Origin: Phocaeicola salanitronis DSM 18170
GTDB taxonomy: Bacteria; Bacteroidota; Bacteroidia; Bacteroidales; Bacteroidaceae
Assembly (NCBI RefSeq): GCF_000190575.1
Contig: NC_015164.1
Location: forward strand, 3,492,501-3,556,500
Length of the DNA: 64,000 bases
Direction: 5' to 3'
This document shows, piece by piece, positions 52,788 through 61,208 of the stretch. The notes under the pieces are model-generated. The model was not told where the DNA came from. It saw nothing but the letters and a program-made list of their open reading frames with translations, and did not search any database. A program made the position numbers and the translations under genes. How positions within the stretch are numbered: position 1 is the stretch's first letter; every line of letters begins with the position of its first letter.

Positions 52788-54179
52788 TTATTCTTCGCTA
52801 AAGATAGGTTCTGTAGTCTGTTGAGGCGTGCGGTAGAACAGTACGGCACTGTCGTTTGAACGAATGTGCTGCTGGCGGATGAGCTTAATCATTTCGGCTC
52901 CTGCCCAAAGTGCCGGACCGTATCCGTGGGCGGCATAGACGTTGACCGGGCGGTAATAATAGAAAGCGGGGTCGAATCCCATGCCGGTGCCTACACAGAC
53001 TCCTTCTACTTGTCCTTTGTCGTTAATTGCCGAAGATACGGCGTGCCAGCCGAGGGTGACTACCGGTCCGTATGCCATTGCATCAATCCAGCCCTTGTTG
53101 ATGGCATGTGCCATGCAATAGACGTACAGGGCTGTAGCAGATGTCTCTTCATACGAATCATTCCGGTCAAGCAGCTGGTGCCAGAAGCCGTTCTTGCCTT
53201 GGCATGCTGCCAACCCGCGCACATGAGCACGAAGCAGGTTGATGATTTTGTCACGTCCGGCAAAATCTTCAGGCAATACATCGAGCACTTCGCACATGGT
53301 GAGGATTGCCCAACCGTTGGCACGTCCCCAATGGAATGCCGGATGATCGGCCATGCTTTCTACCCAGCCGTGACGGAACAAGCCTTTTTCAGGCACAAAC
53401 ATGCGGTTTGCAAACTGAAGGACTTGCTTGACGGCCTCTTCGTAATAGGTTTGGCTTTTGCTTTTGTCGTAGCTTCCCATCAGTGCAACGGAAGGGATTC
53501 CCATAAACATATCGTCCAGCCACAGGCTGTTCTTGTAGGGGCGAAGGCGGGCGAATGTTCCGTCGGAAAGGCGGTATTCTTTGTTGATGATAAAATCAAA
53601 ATAATTGTCGATGAGGGCATCCGTTTTCAGTCCGGGGTCTTTCAGCTTGGCTTTAATCATCGAAGCGCATACGGCTCCGGCGTCATCGAGTGCATGAGGC
53701 ATCAGTATCTGGCGCATCTGAGGGTCGATGTCTTTGCCTTCATCTGCCAGTTTGCGGAAGTGAGGAGCCACTTCGGCAAGGAAGTTGAAGCGGTTGTAGG
53801 CATAATTCCGGTAAGCTTCGTCGCCCGTAGCGTCGAATGCGGAAAGCATGGCAGAGTAGGTCACTCCCCATTCGTAACTTGCCAGACGGAAGGCTCCCCG
53901 TTCTAATTGTGAGTGTTCGTCTATCTTGGCATAATCCGTAATAACACTACCCGTCCGGCTGTCTACAACCCGTGTGGGTGTATTGTTTTCCAAATAATGC
54001 AAGATACGGTCCATGTCTTGTTTCACTTCCTCGGCGGTCACTACACCGTATCCTTTCTGATAGGCGGGCTTCAGCAGATGAAGGGGCGTGTTCGAGTCAT
54101 TGACGGGTTGATTGCTCTCTTGTGCTGCGGCTATGCTTCCTATACAAAGCAATGCCGTTAGTGCGGTGTTTCGTAACAT
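52788..54179 (-). CDS. Unsaturated rhamnogalacturonyl hydrolase, GH105
   Basis: A 463-residue secreted alpha/alpha-barrel enzyme (signal ends SIAAAQ, residue 20). Family features are the SYEWGVTYSAMLSAF region near residue 105, DDMFMGIPSVALMG near 225 and HWGRANGWAILTMCEVLDVL near 285. GH105 removes the unsaturated galacturonate left at chain ends by PL11 and similar lyases, so it completes lyase-based RG-I breakdown. It starts 24 nt after the PL11 gene and is the last gene of the minus-strand operon. The close relative GH88 acts on animal glycans; the RG-I context favours GH105. Confidence 0.92.
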   Translation of the reverse strand: MLRNTALTALLCIGSIAAAQESNQPVNDSNTPLHLLKPAYQKGYGVVTAEEVKQDMDRILHYLENNTPTRVVDSRTGSVITDYAKIDEHSQLERGAFRLASYEWGVTYSAMLSAFDATGDEAYRNYAYNRFNFLAEVAPHFRKLADEGKDIDPQMRQILMPHALDDAGAVCASMIKAKLKDPGLKTDALIDNYFDFIINKEYRLSDGTFARLRPYKNSLWLDDMFMGIPSVALMGSYDKSKSQTYYEEAVKQVLQFANRMFVPEKGLFRHGWVESMADHPAFHWGRANGWAILTMCEVLDVLPEDFAGRDKIINLLRAHVRGLAACQGKNGFWHQLLDRNDSYEETSATALYVYCMAHAINKGWIDAMAYGPVVTLGWHAVSSAINDKGQVEGVCVGTGMGFDPAFYYYRPVNVYAAHGYGPALWAGAEMIKLIRQQHIRSNDSAVLFYRTPQQTTEPIFSEE

Positions 54180-54203
54180 AGTCTTATTCTTTTTTAGTAT
54201 GAA

Positions 54204-56141
54204 TTATTCATTGAATGTATATCCCCGGAAAGTTCCTTTCAGGTCGGGACCGATATAGAATCCGGGTTGTGTGGGTTGGTTGTAAGCCACGTTTTCCGTA
54301 GCCATGCTGATGCGGTATGCCGGGTCTTCCAAGAATGTATGGAAACGGTAGACGGTAGGAATCGTGGTTACGTAAAGCCGGAGCGAACGGTTGTCATTCG
54401 TGCGGAGCAACACTTCTTCGCGCCAGTCTCCGGTGATGTCGCCTTGCAAGGCAGGAACTGATTTCGTGCCGTTGTTCGAATCGCATCCTTCGAACGTGGC
54501 AATCACATCGCAACGCTTGTTTTCCCAATCGTATTTGCTTATCCGGTTTTTATCCAATAACTCCCGGAGCAGGTCGCCGTCCCACCATACAGCCATGTTG
54601 TAGCTCAGTCCTTCCACTTCGTTGGCAACGATTTCTCCCTTGATGTTACGGATGCCTTGCGAAGCCAGCGACCACATTTCCACGCCATAGTTGGTTGGGT
54701 CGATATCCGCAGCCATGCAACGTCCTACGTCTGATTTGTCGGGAACTTGGAACAGGACTTTGCCCGTCCGTGCATCGCGGAAGCTGGAACCGTCTTTATG
54801 ATTTTCGTGGCATGCCCATACTTGCAAGTCGGGTTTGGAAGGGTCGAACTGGGTGAGGTGAAGTGCATCGCCGTGTCCCATGCCGGTAGAGTAAAGTCCT
54901 TTGCCGTCATGGTCGATGGTGCAGGAACCGTAGATGATTTCATCGCATCCGTCTCCGTCTACATCGGCTACACGCAGGTTGTGGTTTCCCTGACCGGAAT
55001 ACGCTTCCCATTCGGGCTGGTAGCTGTCAAAGAACCAATGCGGGGTCAGCTCTTTTCCGTTCCAGTCGAATGCGGCAAGCGTGGCACGTGTGTAATATCC
55101 CCGGCACATCACTACACTGGGATGAATGCCGTCCAGGTAAGCGATGCATGCCAGGAAACGGTCGCTCCGGTTGGCACGGGTATCGCCCCAGTCTTGCAGG
55201 TCTCCACGTGGAGGAATGTAATCGATGGTTTGCATGGCTTCACCGGTCAGCCCGTTGAATACGGTCAGGTATTCGTTTCCGGTCAGGATTCTTCCCTGAT
55301 TGCGTGGAGGTGCTCCGGCGTTCATTTTGCTTCGCGGGTCATTGGGGGAAAAGTCTCCTCCGCGCGGTGCATTGGGGTCGCCTTTTTCCCGATAGTCGGC
55401 ATTGGCGTTTCCGATAACTTTCCCTTTGCCGTCTACGGTACCGTCAGAAGTCTTCATCACCACTTCGGCACGTCCGTCTCCGTCCAAGTCGAATACCATG
55501 AATTGGGTATAGTGCGCGCCGGCACGGATGTTCCGGCCGAGGTCAATACGCCATAGCTTTTCGCCCGTGAGGCGGTAGCAATCGAAATAGACATTGCCTG
55601 TATAGCCGTCGTGGGCATTGTCGTGAGCGTTCGAAGGATCCCATTTCAAGATGATTTCGTAGTTGCCGTCTCCGTCTACATCGCCGATAGAAGCATCATT
55701 GGGCGTATACGAATAGGTATCTCCGGCAGGAGTTGTTCCGTCGGCTGGCTTATCCAATGGAATGTCTATGTAACCCGAAGGCGCATGGGCAGGCAGGGTA
55801 TAAGTGCCTCCTTCGCTTTCTTTTCCGTCTACAACGGGTCTTACCGTATATTCGGCAGGCTGCGTTCCGGTATAAGTATCTGTATAAAATGTTCCCGTTC
55901 CGGCGGGCACGCTGGCGATTTTAGTCCCGTTCCGATAGAGGTTGAACGTGGTCTGCATCGGGTCGGACGAAAGATAGCGCCACGATACGGCTACTTGGTT
56001 CGGGTTTTGCCGGACAGCTACTACACCCCGTCCCAGTTTTTCCTGCTGGAGGCGGGTAAAGTCATAACGGGGCTGCGCAAGCCCCATGGAAGCAATGCTG
56101 CATAAAGCAAGCAGCAGCAATCCTTTTCGTTGTGTTTTCAT
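54204..56141 (-). CDS. Rhamnogalacturonan lyase, PL11 family, copy 2
   Basis: A 645-residue secreted enzyme (signal ends GLAQ, residue 22). It has the PL11 start (RLQQEKLGRGVVAVRQNPNQ, VSWRYLSSDP) and propeller loops DVDGDGNYE, DLDGDGRAE and DVDGDGCDE. The ending is VAYNQPTQPGFYIGPDLKGTF. It is longer than the PL11 at 30527-32356, mainly by an insertion near residues 255-290 (GDPNAPRGGDFSPNDPRSKM). Such insertions distinguish exo- from endo-acting PL11 enzymes, so the two copies may divide these tasks; which is which cannot be read with certainty. It lies between the GH28 and GH105 genes. Confidence 0.93.
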   Translation of the reverse strand: MKTQRKGLLLLALCSIASMGLAQPRYDFTRLQQEKLGRGVVAVRQNPNQVAVSWRYLSSDPMQTTFNLYRNGTKIASVPAGTGTFYTDTYTGTQPAEYTVRPVVDGKESEGGTYTLPAHAPSGYIDIPLDKPADGTTPAGDTYSYTPNDASIGDVDGDGNYEIILKWDPSNAHDNAHDGYTGNVYFDCYRLTGEKLWRIDLGRNIRAGAHYTQFMVFDLDGDGRAEVVMKTSDGTVDGKGKVIGNANADYREKGDPNAPRGGDFSPNDPRSKMNAGAPPRNQGRILTGNEYLTVFNGLTGEAMQTIDYIPPRGDLQDWGDTRANRSDRFLACIAYLDGIHPSVVMCRGYYTRATLAAFDWNGKELTPHWFFDSYQPEWEAYSGQGNHNLRVADVDGDGCDEIIYGSCTIDHDGKGLYSTGMGHGDALHLTQFDPSKPDLQVWACHENHKDGSSFRDARTGKVLFQVPDKSDVGRCMAADIDPTNYGVEMWSLASQGIRNIKGEIVANEVEGLSYNMAVWWDGDLLRELLDKNRISKYDWENKRCDVIATFEGCDSNNGTKSVPALQGDITGDWREEVLLRTNDNRSLRLYVTTIPTVYRFHTFLEDPAYRISMATENVAYNQPTQPGFYIGPDLKGTFRGYTFNE

Positions 56142-56179
56142 GTCTTATCTTTCTATTTTATTTGTAATTATTTGTAACT

Positions 56180-57610
56180 CTATTCTTTTTCGAGGAGCCT
56201 TCCGTCTACGCGTATGTCACGGTACAGGATGTTCTCGGCATCATCTGTTACGAATAGCGGACGTTCATCGGGCTGTTCGAAATAAAAGTTGATTTGATTG
56301 AAAAATACATTCTTTGCATGACGGATGTAAAAGCCTTTAGCCGGAATGGTTCCGAACATCCACGGTTCGGGATAAGCCTTCTCCTGTTCGGGGACAATGC
56401 TGGGAGCGTCTTCTGCCCGGTATCCTCCTTTATAATATAGGTTGATGTCGGTCAGTGTCACGTCTTCGATGATGCCTCCGGGCACTCCGCTGATAATCGA
56501 GGCATAGCGGGAGTCTACGTTGTAGGCATTGACATGGCTGATGCGGATGCGTTTCATCGAGCCTGCCGGAGTGCCTTCGGGGCTGCGCATCCGCGCTCCC
56601 AGACGCAGGAATATGCCGGCATTGACAATGTCGCGCATCGTGATGTTGCTGATGACGATGTCCTCCAGTCTGCCTCCGTCTACAGTTTCCAGCGCCAAGC
56701 CCCGGCAATGTTCGAAGATGCAGTTCGTAATGGCGATGTTCCGGAAACCTCCGCTCGATTCGGTGCCTATCTTGATGCGCCCCGTGCGGAATCCATGGTC
56801 GGGCGCTTGCGGCTCGTCCAGCTCCCATGTGGCATTCAGCATCGTGCCCCGGTCGTAGCCGCTCACGTAGCAATCGGATATCGTGACGTTTTCGGTATCT
56901 CTGAACTTGCCCAGCGTATACGAGGCTTTCAGAACGATGGCATCGTCCCAAGGGGTATTGACACTGCATGCATGGATGCGTACGTTCCGGCAACAATCTA
57001 TGTCGAACCCGTCGCGGTTGGTATCGGCTTTTACGTTGTAAACCGTCAGGTTGTCCACCCCTGTGGCAAGCAGGGCAAAATGGCCGCAATGCAGCATGTT
57101 CAGGTCTTTTATCGTCACGTTCTTGCAATCTTTCAGGCTGATGGCTTTGTTCCCCACACCGTCCAGCCGGCTTTCTTCGCGGGTCAGCCCTTTCCCGTAG
57201 ATGGTTCCGGGTCCGCTGATGGTGATGTCTTCCAGCCCGATGCCCCATAGGAGCGAGTTTTTCCAATGGCTGTGCCCGAAGTCCTGGTAAGCGGTATGCT
57301 CGTTGGGTTCGGGCGAATCGTATCCTTGGGTTTCGGTGGGGAAGGCTCCTACGATGGTTGCACCTTGCTCTAAGTGCAGATGGATATGGCTGGCAAGGCG
57401 TATGGAGTAGCATGCATATTCTCCTGCAGGTATATGCACGGTCCCTCCTCCCTGGGCTGCGGCGGTTTGGATGGCTTGGTTGATGGCTTCGGAATCGATG
57501 TGTATGCCGTCTCCTACGGCTCCGAAGTCCTTGACATTATAGGTGTCTGCCTGTGCGTTTAGGATGCCTAAGCCGAGGAACAGGCAAATGAGTGCGATGC
57601 TCTTTTTCAT
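56180..57610 (-). CDS. Glycoside hydrolase family 28, copy 2
   Basis: A 476-residue secreted beta-helix enzyme (signal ends NAQAD, residue 22). The start YNVKDFGAVGDG is typical of pectin-active GH28. Catalytic motifs are TNRDGFDID (Asp near residue 198) and PWDDAIVLKAS (Asp pair near 221). The NTD triplet is NRD, and the usual downstream G-H-G is GTESSGG. It shares little sequence with the GH28 at 38879-40255, so the two probably cut different pectin linkages. Its start codon overlaps the stop of the DUF4450 gene by 4 nt (ATGA), which implies translational coupling. Confidence 0.92.
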   Translation of the reverse strand: MKKSIALICLFLGLGILNAQADTYNVKDFGAVGDGIHIDSEAINQAIQTAAAQGGGTVHIPAGEYACYSIRLASHIHLHLEQGATIVGAFPTETQGYDSPEPNEHTAYQDFGHSHWKNSLLWGIGLEDITISGPGTIYGKGLTREESRLDGVGNKAISLKDCKNVTIKDLNMLHCGHFALLATGVDNLTVYNVKADTNRDGFDIDCCRNVRIHACSVNTPWDDAIVLKASYTLGKFRDTENVTISDCYVSGYDRGTMLNATWELDEPQAPDHGFRTGRIKIGTESSGGFRNIAITNCIFEHCRGLALETVDGGRLEDIVISNITMRDIVNAGIFLRLGARMRSPEGTPAGSMKRIRISHVNAYNVDSRYASIISGVPGGIIEDVTLTDINLYYKGGYRAEDAPSIVPEQEKAYPEPWMFGTIPAKGFYIRHAKNVFFNQINFYFEQPDERPLFVTDDAENILYRDIRVDGRLLEKE

Positions 57611-58239
57611 GGCTGTACGGTTAAAGATTGAACAAGACGGGGCAACATATAATAGGTATAGTCCGCGCTCCGGTTGGGTTTATATAGACAAAGGTAGGCT
57701 TTCTCTCCTTTCTTTATCGAGGTGATGCCGCATAAGACCGGCGCGTCTGTCTTTTTCCCTGACTGGAAAAGCGTCATTGGCGTGTCTTGTTTTCTTCCGT
57801 TGCACAGGCGGATGTCCGGGCAGGGCGGAACCAGGGCTTGCGTCACTTTCAGCTGCATGACTTTGCCGTGATAGACCGTTATCAGATTCCCTTCTACATT
57901 GAATACATTGTCTTTGCAATATTCCGGAGCGATGCGGGTGCCGGCTTGGGGTGAATCAAATCCGCCGATGGCCCATGCTATACGGGCAGAGTCGGGAAGA
58001 GAAAGGTTGGTGATTTCGAGAATGAATCCTTGCGTGTCCTTCAGCGGAATGTGGCGGATGCCGAGCCTCTTTTCCTTGACCAGCGTGTCTTCTTTGTCCA
58101 GCCACCTGTCGGCGCTGTTTCCTGTCGTCCCTATGACGAGCGTGCCTGCTCCGTTGGGCATGGAATATGCCGCAGGAGTTTGTGCTTGTACGATACAGCC
58201 CGCCATAAGGCAAAGCAATGTACAGATTAGGTTTTTCAT
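57607..58239 (-). CDS. DUF4450-like secreted protein (short, stand-alone)
   Basis: A 210-residue protein with a signal peptide ending VQAQ (residue 20). It resembles the N-terminal DUF4450 domain found in much longer Bacteroidota proteins at pectin loci (PNGAGTLVIGTTGNSADRW, GFILEITNLSLPDSARIAWAIGGFD). Here only this domain is present, followed by a stop that overlaps the GH28 start by 4 nt, so it is not an obvious truncation within the gene. It is the first gene of the operon, behind a shared operator. No catalytic residue is known for the domain; a carbohydrate-binding or accessory role is only a guess. Confidence 0.7.
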   Translation of the reverse strand: MKNLICTLLCLMAGCIVQAQTPAAYSMPNGAGTLVIGTTGNSADRWLDKEDTLVKEKRLGIRHIPLKDTQGFILEITNLSLPDSARIAWAIGGFDSPQAGTRIAPEYCKDNVFNVEGNLITVYHGKVMQLKVTQALVPPCPDIRLCNGRKQDTPMTLFQSGKKTDAPVLCGITSIKKGEKAYLCLYKPNRSADYTYYMLPRLVQSLTVQP

Positions 58240-58282
58240 GTGTTCTGTCCTTTAATTGGATGTTGTCTATGTGTTTTTGGTA

Positions 58283-58346
58283 CAAAAGTACGACATTTAT
58301 GGATGCGCATACATGGAATATTGTACAGAAGCCATGATATTTGTGT
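58283..58346 (-). promoter_or_regulatory. Shared direct-repeat operator and promoter of the DUF4450-GH28-PL11-GH105 operon
   Basis: On the minus strand the half-sites are ACACAAATATCATGG (58346-58332) and GTACAATATTCCATG (58326-58312), 20 nt apart. A 21-nt gap leads to TACTTTTG (58290-58283), a full match to TAnnTTTG. The start codon is 43 nt further on. It faces away from the divergent GH42 gene, so it belongs to the minus-strand operon. Confidence 0.78.
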
Positions 58347-58386
58347 AAAAAACGGGTAGGGAGACGGCATCAATCAAAAATCTTTT

Positions 58387-58394
58387 TAGCTTTG
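58387..58394 (+). promoter_or_regulatory. -7 element of the GH42 gene
   Basis: TAGCTTTG fits TAnnTTTG, 30 nt before the start codon. The direct-repeat operator is not at the matching distance on this strand, so GH42 may be controlled differently or share the divergent operator. Confidence 0.6.
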
Positions 58395-58424
58395 CGTCCG
58401 GATAATCTTAATTTATGATACGAT

Positions 58425-60512
58425 ATGGTTTATAGAAAAAAGACACGATGGATGGCTTTGGCACTGGGATGTATCTGTTCGGTGCAAGGGCTTTTTGCCC
58501 AGCAAGCCTGGTTCGATGAGAAAGATTTGACGTTGACCGGTGCTTATTATTATCCCGAACATTGGGACGAAAGCCAGTGGGAACGCGACTTAAAGCAAAT
58601 GCATGAGTTGGGTTTTGAGTTTACACATTTTGCCGAGTTCGCTTGGGCGCAATTGGAACCGCAGGAAGGAGTGTACGACTTTGCGTGGCTCGACCGTGCC
58701 GTGGCTTTGGCGGACAAATACGGCCTGAAGGTTGTGATGTGTACCTCGACCGCTACCCCTCCCGTATGGTTGAGCCGGAAATATCCGGAGATTCTGGTAA
58801 AGAACGAAGACGGGACGGTGTTGGACCACGGGGCACGCCAGCACGCCTCTTTTGCCTCACCGCTTTACCGGGAGCTGGCATCGCGCATGATAGAGGCATT
58901 GGCACGCCATTACGGGAACGATCCGCGCATCGTCGGGTGGCAATTGGATAATGAGCCGAATGTGCAGTTCGATTATAATCCGAAAGCCGAAGAAGGGTTC
59001 CGCCTGTTCCTGAAAGAGAAGTACAACGGCAACATCGCGGAGCTGAACAAGGCGTGGGGCACCTCGTTCTGGAGCGAAGTGTATGCGTCGTTCGATGAAA
59101 TCACGCTCCCGAAGATGAAGCAGATGTTTATGAACGCGCATCAGATACTCGATTACAAGCGTTATGCGGCAAAAATGACCTGTGATTTCCTGGACGAGCA
59201 ATGCGGACTGATTAAGAAATATGCGAAGAACCAGTGGGTGACGACCAATTACATTCCGGATTACGACCGGGGAATCATCGGCGGAAGCCAGTCGCTTGAT
59301 TTCGTGAGCTACACCCGCTATATGGTGTACGGCGACAATGAAGGCATCGGTAGAAGAGGATACCGTGTAGGGAATCCGCTTCGGATTGCAATGGCGAATG
59401 ACTTCTTCCGTCCGATAGACGGGACGTATGGCGTGATGGAACTCCAGCCGGGACAAGTGAACTGGGGAAGCATCAATCCCCAGCCTCTGCCCGGAGCGGT
59501 ACATTTATGGCTTTGGAGCGTGTTTGCCGGAGGTTCGGACTTTATATGCACCTACCGGTACCGCCAGCCGCTTTACGGTACGGAGCAATATCATTATGGC
59601 ATTGTGGGTACGGACGGGGTAACGGTGACGCCCGGTGGAAGAGAGTACGCCCAGTTTATCCGTGAAATCAAGATGTTGCGCCAAGAGGCGGAGGCATTCG
59701 ACGAGAAGCCGGATGATTACCTGAAACGCACCACCGCCATTCTATGGAATCCGGAGAATTACTGGAGCATGGACCGCCAGAAACAAAACCGCACGTGGGA
59801 CACTTTCCGTCACCTGAACCATTATTACCGGGCATTGAAAGCGTATGGAGCGCCGGTGGATATCATTTCGGAAGAGAAAGACTTTGCCCGGTATCCCGTA
59901 CTGATTGCGCCGGCATACGAGCTGGCGGACTCAGCATTGGTAGACCGCTGGAAAGCGTATGTGGAGAACGGAGGAAACCTTGTATTGACTTGCCGTACCG
60001 GATTGAAAGACCGTTTCGGGCGTTTCCCCGAAGCACCTTTCGGAGCCATGATAAAAGACTTGACCGGCAATGAACTGGAGTTTTATGATTTATTGCTTCC
60101 GGAAACACCCGGCACCGTTTCGATGGACGGGACCGATTATGCCTGGAATACGTGGGGCGATGTATTGAAGCCGGACGCTTCGAATGAAATTTGGGCTACT
60201 TATAAGGAAGAGTTCTACGAAGGGAAGCCTGCCGTGACCTTCCGGAAATCAGGAAAAGGGAGCGTTACTTATATCGGTGTAGATACGCAAGACGGAATGT
60301 TGGAACGGAAGGTGCTGGATAAGCTCTATGCCCGTTTGCAAATCGGTGTCATGGATTTGCCGTATGGCGTCACCTTGGAATACCGCAACGGATTGGGCAT
60401 CGTGTTGAATTATAGCGACAAGCCTTATCGTTTCCCGCTTCCCGAAGGAAGCAAGGTTTTGGTAGGGACGCCCGATATCCCTACGGCGGGTGTGCTGGTG
60501 TTTAAGTATTGA
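58425..60512 (+). CDS. Beta-galactosidase, GH42 family
   Basis: A 695-residue enzyme with an export signal ending LFAQQ (about residue 27), so it is probably periplasmic or surface-located. The GH42 barrel begins GAYYYPEHWDESQWERDLKQ. The acid/base Glu177 is in QLDNEPNV and the nucleophile Glu339 in GVMELQPGQVNWG. A trimerisation domain (about 410-620) and a small beta domain ending TAGVLVFKY follow, as in full-length GH42. GH42 enzymes remove beta-galactose, here probably from galactan side chains of RG-I. It is divergent from the DUF4450 operon and followed by the 41-bp repeat array. Confidence 0.94.
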   Translation: MVYRKKTRWMALALGCICSVQGLFAQQAWFDEKDLTLTGAYYYPEHWDESQWERDLKQMHELGFEFTHFAEFAWAQLEPQEGVYDFAWLDRAVALADKYGLKVVMCTSTATPPVWLSRKYPEILVKNEDGTVLDHGARQHASFASPLYRELASRMIEALARHYGNDPRIVGWQLDNEPNVQFDYNPKAEEGFRLFLKEKYNGNIAELNKAWGTSFWSEVYASFDEITLPKMKQMFMNAHQILDYKRYAAKMTCDFLDEQCGLIKKYAKNQWVTTNYIPDYDRGIIGGSQSLDFVSYTRYMVYGDNEGIGRRGYRVGNPLRIAMANDFFRPIDGTYGVMELQPGQVNWGSINPQPLPGAVHLWLWSVFAGGSDFICTYRYRQPLYGTEQYHYGIVGTDGVTVTPGGREYAQFIREIKMLRQEAEAFDEKPDDYLKRTTAILWNPENYWSMDRQKQNRTWDTFRHLNHYYRALKAYGAPVDIISEEKDFARYPVLIAPAYELADSALVDRWKAYVENGGNLVLTCRTGLKDRFGRFPEAPFGAMIKDLTGNELEFYDLLLPETPGTVSMDGTDYAWNTWGDVLKPDASNEIWATYKEEFYEGKPAVTFRKSGKGSVTYIGVDTQDGMLERKVLDKLYARLQIGVMDLPYGVTLEYRNGLGIVLNYSDKPYRFPLPEGSKVLVGTPDIPTAGVLVFKY

Positions 60513-61205
60513 TGGGGAAATAGAACACAGAGACACAGCGTTTTTCTTTGAGTGTTGATGTTTTCGCAGGCCTGCGATTTGCTGCCCACGTTGTGGGGAA
60601 GCTTTCGCAGGCTTGCAATTTGCTGCCCACGTTGTGGGGAAGCTTTCGCAGGCCTGCAATTTGTTGCCCACGCCGTGGGGAAGCTTTCGTAGGCCTGCAA
60701 TTTGTTGCCCACGCCGTGGGGAAGCTTTCGCAGACCTGCAATTCGTTGCCCACGGTGTGGGGAAGCTTTCGCAGGCCTGCAATTCGTTGCCCACGGTGTG
60801 GGGAAGCTTTCGCAGGCCTGCAATTCGTTGCCCACGGTGTGGGGAGGCTTTCGCAGGCTTGCAATTCGTTGCCCACGCCGTGGGGAAGCTTTCGCAGACC
60901 TGCGGTTTCTTTGATTGAACACAGAGACACAGAGGCACAGAGAATCAATAAGAGAGGACAAAGTTCACAGAGTCTGTCTTTTTCTCCGTGAACATTGTCC
61001 TCTCTAAAAATAAAACTTTGTCACGCTGGATTTGTAATCCAGCGTAATTATATGTGCGGATTTGTAATCCGCATCGTCAGCTAATGGTTCCGGATTGCAA
61101 ATCCGGTTCTTTTATTACGCCAGATTGCAAATCCGGCGTGACGGGGAAAAAATAAAACTCCGTGTCTCCGTGCCTCTGTGTTCCAATTTTTTTCGCAAAC
61201 TATTT
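60513..61205. repeat. Composite palindromic spacer between GH42 and GH106-CE12
   Basis: GAACACAGAGACACAG occurs at 60523 and 60917, and the inverted form CTCCGTGCCTCTGTGTTCC ends at 61184. Inside lie the 41-bp array (60566-60905) and four small palindromes: CGCTGGATT-tgt-AATCCAGCG (61024), GCGGATT-tgt-AATCCGC (61056), CCGGATT-gca-AATCCGG (61090) and an imperfect CGCCAGATT-type one (61118). GTCACGCTGGATTTG near 61020 also pairs with CAAATCCGGCGTGAC near 61128. No gene was supported in this 693-nt stretch. Confidence 0.8.
60566..60905. repeat. 41-bp tandem repeat array, about 8.3 units
   Basis: Units begin at 60566, 60607, 60648, 60689, 60730, 60771, 60812, 60853 and a partial at 60894, always exactly 41 nt apart. 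Each has three palindromic parts: GCAGGCCTGC, then a hairpin such as CCCACG-c-CGTGGG, then AAGCTT. The variable bases fall mostly at the hairpin tip (GTT, GCC or GGT) and in the first palindrome. There are no unique spacers, so it is not a CRISPR array. The period is not a multiple of three. Confidence 0.95.
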
Positions 61206-61208
61206 AAA

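Noticed and set aside
60566..60905. CRISPR array
   Set aside because: The units are directly adjacent without unique spacers and no cas gene is near.
60249..60991. Long open frames on both strands across the 41-bp array, encoding repeated peptides
   Set aside because: The 41-bp unit has no stop in several frames and its length is not a multiple of three, so translation simply cycles through frames. There is no start context, signal or domain, and both strands are equally open.
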